From contig JAJXZT010000011.1 of assembly GCA_021779935.1 (NCBI GenBank), forward strand, positions 98,636 through 162,635: a stretch of 64,000 bases of DNA, in the 5' to 3' direction. The translations under genes were made by a program, and so were the position numbers. Below are positions 17,191 to 25,525 of the stretch, one piece after another (position 1 is the first letter of the stretch; every line of letters starts with the position of its first letter). The stretch is from Acidobacteriota bacterium (lineage in GTDB: Bacteria; Acidobacteriota; Terriglobia; Terriglobales; Acidobacteriaceae). Under the pieces are notes generated by a model. The model ran no database searches, had not been told where the DNA came from, and saw nothing but the letters and a program-made list of their open reading frames with translations.

Positions 17191-17847
17191 TGCACCCGCG
17201 CAGAAATCCGCTCTCTCCGCGCACACGTTTTCCTGCGTGTGCGGTGAAACGTCCCTGTCATATTGTGTTTCTATCTAACTTGCCATCCGATTCGTACACT
17301 CGTGCCAACCGGAAAAACTAATTGATGCTCTCCACAAAACCCCTTAGGTAATCCTGCAATTTGTGTTTGGCGTTGCTATCTGCCGCAACACTTTACCGAA
17401 GCACCTGATACTTCTCTTTTTATAGCAAGCATCCTGCCTTTACAAGATAACCGGCGTAATTCAATGGTCGCCGTCGAGTACAGGTACTTTTGCACTACAT
17501 AATTGATCAGCAAATGTTACCAACGTTGTAGTTCACGGGACGGTGCGTGTTTCCAACCTTCGATCCGCCACCCTCAATGTGATGCGTGATGATCGGGCTG
17601 GACGCTTCTTACAGCAATACCTAAGTTTGAGGGAAAATTTACTAGATTGGTGCCTATGTAACGCAAGGTTATGTTTTAGAAAAATTCCATAAAGAAATTT
17701 GACCTCCATGAACAATTAGCCGGACTTTCGTGGGGTGACTCTAATCACAGAATACCGTGACTCCAGTCCTCGCCTCCCCTTCCACCCCCGCCTAGGCTAC
17801 GGTCGGGGTGGGGTTTGCTCGATTTCCCACTCGCCCTGGAGTTTCTT
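17191..17847. promoter_or_regulatory. AT-rich divergent intergenic region between the fibre locus and the hyp operon
   Basis: About 620 bases, clearly more AT-rich than the surrounding genes between about 17270 and 17720. It should hold the promoters of the leftward fibre unit and the rightward hyp unit. A 60-residue open frame on the minus strand (17533-17715) has no supporting feature. Nothing else was recognised apart from the operator-like site at 17734. Confidence 0.5.
17734..17749. promoter_or_regulatory. CRP/FNR-type operator, one mismatch
   Basis: GGTGACTCTAATCACA matches TGTGA-N6-TCACA with one mismatch in the left arm. It is centred about 107 bases before the hypF start codon. Confidence 0.5.
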
Positions 17848-20172
17848 TTGGCCAAAACTATCGACACCATCGTCCCATCCGTAGCTCCCGTCGGCGTACA
17901 GCGTCTTCGCACCGTCGTTCGCGGAGCCGTGCAAGGTGTCGGCTTCCGTCCATTTATTTATCGCTTGGCCAACGAACTCGGTCTGCGCGGCTGGGTCAAC
18001 AACTCCAGTAGCGGTGTCTTCCTCGAAGTAGAGGGCCCGCACGATCTCCTCCGGACGTTCCTCTCCCGCATCGAGTCCGAAAAGCCTCCCGTCTCCTTCA
18101 TTCAGAGCTTCGAATGCTCCTACCTTGATTCGATAGGTTATGAAGGCTTCGAGATTCGACCCAGCGAAGATGGCGAAAAGACAACCATTATTCTCCCGGA
18201 CATCGCCACCTGCCCCGCGTGCCTCGACGAAATTTTCGACAAATCTAACCGCCGCTATCGTTATCCCTTCACCAACTGCACGCACTGTGGCCCGCGCTTC
18301 AGCATCATCGAGCGTCTGCCTTACGACCGCCATGCCACCTCGATGAAACAATTCACCATGTGTCCGGCCTGTGCCGCTGAATATCAGGATCCTCGCGACC
18401 GCCGCTTTCACGCGCAGCCCAACGCCTGCCCGGTCTGCGGCCCGCACCTTGAACTGTGGGCCGCCGATGGACGCCCGATCGCAAAGTTCGACGATGCCTT
18501 ACTCCACGCCGCCGAAGAAATTCGCCGTGGCAACATCGTCGCCATCAAGGGGCTTGGTGGTTTCCATCTCGTCACTGACGCGCGCAGCCAGGACGCCGTC
18601 CGCCGCCTGCGACTGCGCAAACACCGCGAGGCCAAACCCTTTGCTTTGATGTACCCCAATCTCGCGATGATTCGCCACGACTGCGAGGTCAGCGCATCCG
18701 AGGAGCGCCTGCTGTGCTCGCCCGAGTCTCCCATTGTTTTGCTCTGGCAGCGTCCCGGCTCCGGCATCCGCATCGCGCCGGCCGTCGCACCCGGCAATCC
18801 TTATCTTGGCGTGATGCTGCCTTACACGCCTCTGCATCATCTCTTGATGTCCGAACTCGGCTTCCCTGTCGTGGCAACCAGCGGCAATCTCTCCGACGAA
18901 CCCATTTGCACGGACGAACATGAAGCCGTGCAGCGCCTTCGCGGCATCGCCGATGCTTTCCTCGTGCACGACCGTCCCATCGTGCACCATGTCGACGACT
19001 CCGTGGCGCGCATCGTGCTCGACCGCGAACTCATCCTCCGTCGCGCGCGCGGCTTTGCCCCGCTACCGGTCATCGTCAACGAGAACATCGCCCCCACGCT
19101 CGCCGTTGGTGCACATCAGAAAAGCTCCGTCGCGCTCGCCGTCGGTCGTCAGGTCTTCGTCAGCCAGCACATCGGAGACCTCGACACCGTGCAATCGCTC
19201 GATGCCTTCGAACGCGTCATCGCCAGCTTCCGCGATCTCTATGAAGTCGGGCCCGTAGCCGTCGCCTGCGACCTTCATCCCAATTACGTCTCCACCGGCT
19301 ACGCGCACAGGAACGCAGCTTCCCCGCTCGGCGTGCAGCATCACTACGCGCACATCCTCTCCTGCATGGCGGAAAACGCCATCTCTCCGCCCGTCCTCGG
19401 TGTAGCCTGGGATGGCAGCGGCTACGGCCCCGACGGAACCATCTGGGGCGGCGAATTCCTCGCGATCGACGCTTCCAGCTATCAGCGCATCGCGCATCTG
19501 CGAACCTTCCGACTCCCCGGCGCCGAATCCGCCGTCCGCGAACCGCGCCGTGCCGCTGCCGGCATGCTTTACGGCATGCTCGGGGAAGAAATCTTCGATC
19601 GCGATGATCTTCTATCCGTCCAGGCATTCACGCCCGCCGAGCGCAAGGTTGTCCGGCAGATGCTCCGTCAGGGATTGAACAGTCCCATCACCTCCAGCGT
19701 CGGACGCATCTTTGACGCCGTGGCTTCCGTGATCGGATTGCGCCAGTTCGTCCGCTTTGAAGGACAGGCCGCCATGGAGTTGGAATTCGCCGCCATGACC
19801 GACGCGACCGGCGAGGCTTACACCATCAACCACACGCATGATCCCAGCCAACCCATGACCATTAGTTGGGCTCGCATGGTCATTGAGATTCTTGACGATC
19901 AGCAGGCGGGCGTACCGCTTGGACGCATTGCACGGAAGTTCCACAACGCCATGGCTGACGCCATCGTCCACATCGCTCAACATCAGGAGTGCGACCGCAT
20001 CGCCCTCAGCGGCGGATGTTTCCAGAACAGGCTCTTGACCGAGCTCGCCGTCAACAAACTGCGCGCAGCCGGCTTCCGCGCCTACTGGCATCAGCGTATC
20101 CCGCCCAACGATGGCGGCATCGCTCTTGGTCAAGTCATGGCCGCCGCCCGAACTTCCCGAAAGGAGGAGTAG
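17848..20172 (+). CDS. hypF: [NiFe]-hydrogenase maturation carbamoyltransferase HypF
   Basis: 774 residues from TTG 17848, chosen because GGAG lies 6 bases upstream; a further TTG at 17815 is possible. Domains in order: acylphosphatase-like (RTVVRGAVQGVGFRPF), two zinc-finger sets (CPACLDEIF...CTHCGPRF and CPACAAEY...CPVCGP), a YrdC-like domain (RRGNIVAIKGLGGFHLV), and a Kae1-like domain with HHYAHILSC and SGGCFQNR. HypF makes the thiocarbamate on HypE that becomes the cyanide ligand of the hydrogenase iron. It is first in a tightly packed hypF-C-D-E unit; an operator-like site sits upstream. Confidence 0.96.
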   Translation: MAKTIDTIVPSVAPVGVQRLRTVVRGAVQGVGFRPFIYRLANELGLRGWVNNSSSGVFLEVEGPHDLLRTFLSRIESEKPPVSFIQSFECSYLDSIGYEGFEIRPSEDGEKTTIILPDIATCPACLDEIFDKSNRRYRYPFTNCTHCGPRFSIIERLPYDRHATSMKQFTMCPACAAEYQDPRDRRFHAQPNACPVCGPHLELWAADGRPIAKFDDALLHAAEEIRRGNIVAIKGLGGFHLVTDARSQDAVRRLRLRKHREAKPFALMYPNLAMIRHDCEVSASEERLLCSPESPIVLLWQRPGSGIRIAPAVAPGNPYLGVMLPYTPLHHLLMSELGFPVVATSGNLSDEPICTDEHEAVQRLRGIADAFLVHDRPIVHHVDDSVARIVLDRELILRRARGFAPLPVIVNENIAPTLAVGAHQKSSVALAVGRQVFVSQHIGDLDTVQSLDAFERVIASFRDLYEVGPVAVACDLHPNYVSTGYAHRNAASPLGVQHHYAHILSCMAENAISPPVLGVAWDGSGYGPDGTIWGGEFLAIDASSYQRIAHLRTFRLPGAESAVREPRRAAAGMLYGMLGEEIFDRDDLLSVQAFTPAERKVVRQMLRQGLNSPITSSVGRIFDAVASVIGLRQFVRFEGQAAMELEFAAMTDATGEAYTINHTHDPSQPMTISWARMVIEILDDQQAGVPLGRIARKFHNAMADAIVHIAQHQECDRIALSGGCFQNRLLTELAVNKLRAAGFRAYWHQRIPPNDGGIALGQVMAAARTSRKEE

Positions 20173-20176
20173 CAAG

Positions 20177-20443
20177 ATGTGTCTCGCCGTACCGGGTAAG
20201 ATTCTCAGCATCTCCGGCGATGGAATGATGCGTACCGCTCGCGTCGACTTCGGCGGTGTAATCCGTGACGCCAGCCTTGCATATTTGCCGGATGCCGTAG
20301 CCGGCGACTACGTCCTCATTCACGTCGGCTTCGCCATCAGCAAGGTGGAGGAGAGCGAGGCCCAGCGCGTCTTTGAGTATCTCCGCGAGATGGACGAACT
20401 CGCCGGCCTCACCCCGGACTCCCCCGGAGCGACGCGTCGATGA
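20177..20443 (+). CDS. hypC: Hydrogenase assembly chaperone HypC/HupF
   Basis: 88 residues from ATG 20177, preceded by a very strong site AAGGAGGAG that overlaps the hypF stop. It begins MCLAVPGK, with the conserved Cys2 that binds the Fe(CN)2CO unit and HypD. The body ([30 protein letters not shown]) is typical. It overlaps hypD by 4 bases (ATGA), so the two are translationally coupled. Confidence 0.96.
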   Translation: MCLAVPGKILSISGDGMMRTARVDFGGVIRDASLAYLPDAVAGDYVLIHVGFAISKVEESEAQRVFEYLREMDELAGLTPDSPGATRR

Positions 20444-21552
20444 AGTTCGTCTCCGAGTATCGCGACGCTGCCGCCTGTGCCGGATATGCGAAAACCATCG
20501 CACGTCTCACCACTCGTCCGTGGACGATCATGGAAATCTGCGGCGGCCAGACGCACTCTATCGTCAAGTTCGGGCTTGACGAACTTCTGCCGCCACAGCT
20601 CACCCTCGTGCACGGCCCCGGCTGTCCCGTCTGCGTCACCCCGTTGGAGTTGATCGACAAGGCCGTGGCAATTGCCTCGCGTCCCGATGTAATCTTCTGT
20701 TCCTTTGGCGACATGCTGCGCGTGCCCGGAAGCGACTGTGACCTTTTCTCCGTCAAGGCTCGCGGCGGCGACATCCGTATTCTTTACTCTCCGCTCGACG
20801 CCCTCCGCATTGCGCGGGAGAACCCTTTGAAGCAGGTTGTCTTCTTCGCCGTCGGCTTTGAGACCACTGCGCCTGCGCACGCCATGGCCGCCTTCCAGGC
20901 AAAGCAGCTTGGCTTGAAAAATTTCTCTCTTCTCGTCTCCCACGTCCTCGTTCCGCCGGCCATGGACGCCATTCTCTCTTCGCCCGACTGCCGCGTGCAG
21001 GGTTTTCTCGCCGCCGGACACGTTTGCGCCGTGATGGGCTTCGAGGAATATCTCCCGCTCGCCGCAATGTATCGTGTCCCCATCATTGTCACCGGCTTCG
21101 AACCGCTCGACATCCTCCAGGGCATCGCCATGTGCGTCGCGCAACTCGAACAGGGCCGTCACGAAGTCGAGAACCAGTACACACGCACCGTGCAGACCCA
21201 GGGCAACCTCCCCGCGCAGGAATTAATGAAGAATGTCTTTCGCGTTGTCGATCGCAAATGGCGCGGCGTCGGTAGCATTCCCGCCAGCGGACTCGGCCTG
21301 CGATCGGAGTATGCCGAGTTCGACGCCGAGTTGCGTTTCGATCTCTCCGCCTACACCGCTGAAGAAAATTCCGTCTGCATCAGCGGACTCATCATGCAGG
21401 GCCTGAAGAAGCCGCACGAGTGCCCGGCCTTCGCCACCGCCTGCACTCCAGAGAAGCCGCTCGGCGCACCTATGGTTTCCTCCGAGGGAGCCTGCGCTGC
21501 ATACTTCCGCTACCGGCGTCACGATACCCCGGCACCGGCCATGAAAGCGTAA
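20440..21552 (+). CDS. hypD: Hydrogenase maturation factor HypD
   Basis: 370 residues from ATG 20440, overlapping hypC. Conserved motifs: [21 protein letters not shown] (Cys used in cyanide/iron handling), [16 protein letters not shown], and the C-terminal Cys set around [10 protein letters not shown] and [10 protein letters not shown] that binds the [4Fe-4S] cluster. HypD with HypC is the scaffold on which Fe(CN)2CO is built. It is followed after 2 bases by hypE. Confidence 0.97.
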   Translation: MKFVSEYRDAAACAGYAKTIARLTTRPWTIMEICGGQTHSIVKFGLDELLPPQLTLVHGPGCPVCVTPLELIDKAVAIASRPDVIFCSFGDMLRVPGSDCDLFSVKARGGDIRILYSPLDALRIARENPLKQVVFFAVGFETTAPAHAMAAFQAKQLGLKNFSLLVSHVLVPPAMDAILSSPDCRVQGFLAAGHVCAVMGFEEYLPLAAMYRVPIIVTGFEPLDILQGIAMCVAQLEQGRHEVENQYTRTVQTQGNLPAQELMKNVFRVVDRKWRGVGSIPASGLGLRSEYAEFDAELRFDLSAYTAEENSVCISGLIMQGLKKPHECPAFATACTPEKPLGAPMVSSEGACAAYFRYRRHDTPAPAMKA

Positions 21553-21554
21553 TC

Positions 21555-22610
21555 ATGTCATCCCCGAAAGATTTCGTTCTCTCCTGTCCGCTTCCTCTCA
21601 CCGACTACCCCACCGTCACACTCGCCCACGGCGGAGGCGGCAAGTTGACGCACCAGCTTCTCGAAAAGATGATCTTGCCCGCATTCCAGAGTCCCCTCCT
21701 CGAAACGCGACATGACGGAGCCGTCTTCGGAATCGGCGAATCGCGTCTCGCCTTCACCACCGATTCCTATGTCGTAAGCCCCTTGTTCTTCCCCGGTGGC
21801 GACATCGGCACCCTCGCCATCAACGGCACGGTCAACGACCTCGCCATGTGCGGCGCCCGTCCGCTTTATCTTTCTTGTGGATTGATCCTCGAAGAAGGTC
21901 TCCCCATGGACACTCTCTGGCGCGTCGTAAAGAGTCTCAAATCCGCCGCCGACGCCGCCCGCGTGCAGCTCGTCACCGGAGACACCAAGGTCGTCGACAA
22001 AGGTAAGGGTGACGGCGTCTTCATCAACACCGCCGGCATCGGGCTCATCGACTATGGTCAGCCCATCTCGCCTGCTTCCGTTCGCGCTGGTGACGTCGTT
22101 CTGCTCAGTGGCGACATCGGCCGTCACGGCATCGCCATCATGGCATCTCGTGAAGGTCTCGAGTTCGAGACGCAGATCGATAGCGATTGCGCGCCACTCG
22201 CTTCCGCCGTGCAGAAGCTGCTCGCCTCCGGCGTCGAGGTCCACTGCCTGCGAGACCTCACTCGCGGAGGCCTCGGCACCACATTGATCGAAATTGCCGA
22301 ATCCGCACGCCTTCACATCGGCATCGAAGAGACAGCGATTCCCGTGCGCGAAGACGTAGCCGCCGCCTGCGAAGTCCTCGGCTTCGATCCGCTCTACCTC
22401 GCTAATGAAGGCCGCTTCATCGCCATCGTTCCGCAGAAGGACGCCGAACGCGCGCTCGCCGCCATGCGCTCTGAAGAACCCGCAACCGGCACCGTCCGTA
22501 TCGGTCGCGTCACCGATTCGCCTTCAGGAATGGTGACCATGAAGAGCCGCATCGGCACCAGTCGCATTGTCGATATGCTCAGCGGCGAGCAGTTACCGCG
22601 AATCTGCTGA
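21555..22610 (+). CDS. hypE: Hydrogenase maturation factor HypE
   Basis: 351 residues from ATG 21555. AIR-synthase/PurM fold with [39 protein letters not shown] and DLTRGGLGT. It ends exactly in PRIC, the C-terminal Cys that HypF carbamoylates and HypE dehydrates to thiocyanate. hypA and hypB are not adjacent, nor are hydrogenase subunit genes, so these must lie elsewhere in the genome if the pathway is complete. Confidence 0.97.
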   Translation: MSSPKDFVLSCPLPLTDYPTVTLAHGGGGKLTHQLLEKMILPAFQSPLLETRHDGAVFGIGESRLAFTTDSYVVSPLFFPGGDIGTLAINGTVNDLAMCGARPLYLSCGLILEEGLPMDTLWRVVKSLKSAADAARVQLVTGDTKVVDKGKGDGVFINTAGIGLIDYGQPISPASVRAGDVVLLSGDIGRHGIAIMASREGLEFETQIDSDCAPLASAVQKLLASGVEVHCLRDLTRGGLGTTLIEIAESARLHIGIEETAIPVREDVAAACEVLGFDPLYLANEGRFIAIVPQKDAERALAAMRSEEPATGTVRIGRVTDSPSGMVTMKSRIGTSRIVDMLSGEQLPRIC

Positions 22611-22640
22611 CAGGCGCCACCAATTGGCCACACAATCTCC

Positions 22641-22656
22641 TGTGAGCCGTATCACA
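22641..22656. promoter_or_regulatory. CRP/FNR-type operator TGTGA-N6-TCACA
   Basis: TGTGAGCCGTATCACA is a perfect match, centred about 75 bases before the start codon of the hydrogenase protease gene and after hypE. This suggests the protease gene has its own regulated promoter. Confidence 0.65.
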
Positions 22657-22723
22657 TCCGCGTCACCACCCGCTTCCTACACTATGCGTGTGCAATCGTG
22701 TTCGACCGTCATGTGAGGACACA

Positions 22724-23188
22724 ATGGAAAAAGTGCTGGTAATCGGATACGGAAACCCCTTGCGTAGCGACGACAGTTTTGGACTTCGAGCTCTGCAGTC
22801 CCTGCGCGAAACCGTCACCGGGCCCGATGTCTCTTTCATCGAGTGCCACCAGCTCAGCCCTGAACTGGCCGAGGCAATCGCTCTCGTCGACTACGTCATT
22901 TTTCTCGACACATCCACGGACGGAGTTGCCGGAGCCATCCACTACACGCCTCTCAGCCCTGAAGTAAAGTCCCTCACCATGACGCACCACATCAGTCCCG
23001 GAGTTCTCCTGGGAGCCGCCCGCGCCCTCTATGGGAAATCACCCTCGGCGCTGCTCACCACCGTCACCGGCGAGTGCTTCGGACACGGCACCGAACTCTC
23101 ACCCTGCGTACAAGCGGCCATGAGGGGCGTCGTCAAGCACGTCGCCGACCTCATTCACGAGCGCATCGCCGAGCCCGCCACTCGATAA
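22724..23188 (+). CDS. Hydrogenase maturation protease (HyaD/HybD/HycI family)
   Basis: 154 residues from ATG 22724 with GAGGA 4 bases upstream. The N-terminus VLVIGYGNPLRSDDSFG carries the GxGNxLxxDD motif whose acidic residue binds nickel in the large-subunit precursor. FLDTSTDG gives the middle acidic region and MTHHISPG the conserved His. The protease cuts the C-terminal extension of the [NiFe]-hydrogenase large subunit after nickel insertion. It lies 113 bases after hypE behind a CRP-like operator and before a good terminator. Confidence 0.92.
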   Translation: MEKVLVIGYGNPLRSDDSFGLRALQSLRETVTGPDVSFIECHQLSPELAEAIALVDYVIFLDTSTDGVAGAIHYTPLSPEVKSLTMTHHISPGVLLGAARALYGKSPSALLTTVTGECFGHGTELSPCVQAAMRGVVKHVADLIHERIAEPATR

Positions 23189-23208
23189 CACCTTTTGCAG
23201 TCATGACA

Positions 23209-23253
23209 AAGCCCCTTCAGTCCATGCCGGACTCAAAGGGGCTTCGCTTTTTT
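23209..23253 (+). terminator. Intrinsic terminator of the hyp/protease region
   Basis: A 9-bp stem AAGCCCCTT / AAGGGGCTT, extended inside by AGTCC / GGACT, is followed by CGCTTTTTT. It is 20 bases after the protease stop. Confidence 0.85.
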
Positions 23254-23277
23254 CGAGACTCGTGACTCGCGACTTTC

Positions 23278-24153
23278 TTACTTCAACCCTGCAATTTGAT
23301 CCGCAACCTCTTCCGGCTTCCACGTATTCCCCGAGTACAGATCGACCAGTTTCCCGTCTGCTCCAATCAGGGCCGTTCGTAGCGAATGGATAATCTGACC
23401 GCTCTGTTTTTCGTAGCTCAGGCCAAAAAACTCCGCTGCCTTCTTCGTCTCCGCCGGTGTCCCACTGGCAAACTTCCAGTGCTCGAACTTCGGATCAACC
23501 TCTCCCGCGTAGCTCTTGCCATAGGCTCGCAGTATCGGCGGCTTATCGTAGTCTGGATCGATACTTATCGATAGTAGGTGGACTTTCTTCCACTCCGCCG
23601 GATCGTTCTGCTTGAGCCGTTTTGCAACTTCGGCAAAATTCCCGCTCATGCGAATGCAATAATCCGGCAGCGGACACCGCGTATAAATAAACGTCAGCAG
23701 CAGCGGTGCTCCCTTGAACTGCGCGATGTGAACCGGACGCCCATTCTGATCGACAAAGTGGAAGTCCGGAATCGCATCTCCCCTGTGCGGCAGGTTTACC
23801 GGCGAGGTGCTCGACTCCGATCCCGAATCCTGCGTCACCGAAATGTTTTCCAGGAAGCCTTCGTCGTCGGCTACCGCGAGCGTCGCCCGCAGGTGATCGC
23901 CCGGTTTCACAAAATCAAACGCCCACTTGTCCCGCACTTTGTACGGCATGATCATGGCGGGCATGAATCCCGGAATTTCCTTGTGGTCGAGCGTAATCGT
24001 CCCGGCTGCTTTGTCTACCGATACAACGCGACCTTCAATATCGTAGTGTTTTTCGTTCGCTGGTTGGGTGGGTTTGGAGTGGCAGGCGAAGATCACGACA
24101 AGCCCCGCACATAGGGCCGTCAGCGTAAGTGCTCTACAAAGAACGCGCGACAA
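23278..24153 (-). CDS. SCO1/SenC-type copper chaperone with an N-terminal CusF-like domain
   Basis: 291 residues from TTG 24153, which has GGGAGG 6 bases upstream. The leader ends in a lipobox-like VIFAC, so a membrane-anchored lipoprotein is likely. Residues about 38-110 resemble the CusF/CopC-like copper-binding domain (IEGRVVSVDKAAGTITLDH, PGFMPAMIMPYKV). A thioredoxin-like SCO domain follows, with TRCPLPDYC and the distal HSLRTALI histidine. SCO proteins deliver copper to or reduce the CuA site of cytochrome oxidase. The Cys pair is C-x5-C rather than the common C-x3-C. No oxidase genes are adjacent in this window. Confidence 0.88.
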   Translation of the reverse strand: MSRVLCRALTLTALCAGLVVIFACHSKPTQPANEKHYDIEGRVVSVDKAAGTITLDHKEIPGFMPAMIMPYKVRDKWAFDFVKPGDHLRATLAVADDEGFLENISVTQDSGSESSTSPVNLPHRGDAIPDFHFVDQNGRPVHIAQFKGAPLLLTFIYTRCPLPDYCIRMSGNFAEVAKRLKQNDPAEWKKVHLLSISIDPDYDKPPILRAYGKSYAGEVDPKFEHWKFASGTPAETKKAAEFFGLSYEKQSGQIIHSLRTALIGADGKLVDLYSGNTWKPEEVADQIAGLK

Positions 24154-24231
24154 TACACACCTCCCGCTTAGAGTGTAGTCCCGCTCTCCCTATGTGGAAA
24201 ATGTGATCGCGTCACTGCGATGACCGGGTAT

Positions 24232-24735
24232 TTACCTTTGGGCGCTCGCCGTATCTTCCACAATCTCCACCAGGAATCCGAACGCATTTTCCGCCCGCGA
24301 CTTCGGATGCACAAAGAACACCGTCGTGCCGCGCGATCCCGGTCTCGGAGCTTTGTCGATCAGGTTGAATCCCGCCTGCTTCATGTAGTCGAACGCCGCC
24401 TGTGCGTTACGCACCCGAAACGCCACGTGTGCAAATCCGCCGCGGCCGCCATTTTTCTCAATCAATTTCTGCACCGGCGACTCCGCGCTCAGTGGCTCCA
24501 GCAACTGGATCAAGTTGGGGCCCTCGCCGATCTGCAACAGCACCTCTCGCACTTGGTCGCCTCCGTGGACGTCCTCGCGATGAATTTCGCAAAATCCCAG
24601 CAGCGCATACGCCGCCACTTGTCTGTCCAGTTGTCCTCGCGGCACCGCGATCGCCACGTGGTCCACAAACAGAAATCCCGGCACCTGTTTCAATTGTTCG
24701 TAGGCTGCCATACCGTCCGTCGTCGAATGCATCAT
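24232..24735 (-). CDS. VOC-fold protein, probable methylmalonyl-CoA epimerase
   Basis: 167 residues from ATG 24735 (GGAG 5 bases upstream); longer starts lack such a site. It has two vicinal-oxygen-chelate modules. FVDHVAIAVPRG gives the first metal His; EVLLQIGEGPNLIQLLEP, GGFAHVAFRV and LVEIVE supply the other expected ligands, with the order His, Gln, His, Glu typical of methylmalonyl-CoA epimerase. That enzyme works in propionyl-CoA metabolism. Other glyoxalase-family activities cannot be excluded. Confidence 0.75.
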   Translation of the reverse strand: MMHSTTDGMAAYEQLKQVPGFLFVDHVAIAVPRGQLDRQVAAYALLGFCEIHREDVHGGDQVREVLLQIGEGPNLIQLLEPLSAESPVQKLIEKNGGRGGFAHVAFRVRNAQAAFDYMKQAGFNLIDKAPRPGSRGTTVFFVHPKSRAENAFGFLVEIVEDTASAQR

Positions 24736-24864
24736 GCAAACTCCATCAGAGCCTGGTTCAACTGTACGGCATCTCCCGCCTGCACGTGAATGGTTTTGAT
24801 TTTCCTCGCCACCGATGCGTGGCATGGGAGATTGTAACGGTACAATTCGCGGGTTTGCTGGCGT

Positions 24865-25368
24865 TCAGGCTTGCGAAGAATGAATGCAGGAGGTGTGCAG
24901 CGCGCACTCTGAATGTGCGCAGGTACGCATATGTTCCCGTGTCTCGCGGATTTCCAGCAATTCGTTGCTCATCATCGTCACCACTTGCATGCAGAGATCC
25001 GTCCGCGCGCGCAGATACTCATTCAGCGTATCGGTTTCTATAAATCCGAGTTCCGATATTTCCAGCGCCTCGGCGGTGAACTGGTAGACATGCGCGCACA
25101 TCGCGGCGGAAAAGCCCAGGACCGAACCGGGACCTGCAACTCGCGCCACAATCGACTCCCCGCTCTCCGCCGGAACCGTTACTTTCACCGATCCGGCCCG
25201 CACCACGAAGATCCCCAGTGCTGGTTCGTTGACCTTGAAAACCGGCGCACCCTTGGCGTTGATGATCGGCTTCGCGATACCGCTCAGCGCGGAGTGCAAC
25301 TCCGGCGGCGCCTGGAAACTCGCCGCACAAGACTGCGTATTGGACTTGATGTGTGACAGTTCTTTCAA
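24865..25368 (-). CDS. Cyclic-nucleotide-binding-domain protein without a DNA-binding domain
   Basis: About 167 residues if translation starts at TTG 25368; an ATG at 25434 lies inside the upstream operator, so the exact start is uncertain. The core is a CRP/FNR-type cNMP-binding barrel (IFVVRAGSVKVTVP, IVARVAGPGSVLGFSAAM, the latter in the phosphate-cassette region) followed by the long helix LRARTDLCMQVVTMMSNELLEI. Where CRP has its winged helix, the chain ends after about 25 residues with a Cys/His-rich tail (TCAHSECALHTSCIHSSQA). It may sense a ligand and act through a partner. A perfect CRP-like operator lies just upstream. Confidence 0.75.
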   Translation of the reverse strand: MKELSHIKSNTQSCAASFQAPPELHSALSGIAKPIINAKGAPVFKVNEPALGIFVVRAGSVKVTVPAESGESIVARVAGPGSVLGFSAAMCAHVYQFTAEALEISELGFIETDTLNEYLRARTDLCMQVVTMMSNELLEIRETREHMRTCAHSECALHTSCIHSSQA

Positions 25369-25426
25369 AAGACAATAACCCCAAGATCGTTCTACTCTTT
25401 TTGTAACCGACCAACACACAACCTCG

Positions 25427-25442
25427 TGTGACATCAATCACA
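25427..25442. promoter_or_regulatory. CRP/FNR-type operator TGTGA-N6-TCACA
   Basis: TGTGACATCAATCACA is a perfect match in the divergent gap between the cNMP-binding protein gene (minus) and the Rsm22-like gene (plus), about 85 bases before the latter's start. Confidence 0.65.
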
Positions 25443-25525
25443 GAAGCTTGTGATCAACCCGCAATCACTCCACCAATGTGCTAAATTTCCGCACTTTTCG
25501 CCCCGGCAATTACACTGGAGCTCGC

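Noticed and set aside
17533..17715. 60-residue minus-strand open frame in the AT-rich gap
   Set aside because: No ribosome-binding site, signal peptide or recognisable motif; lies in a likely promoter region.
24202..24216. TGTGA-TCGCG-TCACT resembling a CRP site
   Set aside because: Spacer is 5 instead of 6 and the right arm has a mismatch, so it was not counted with the operators.
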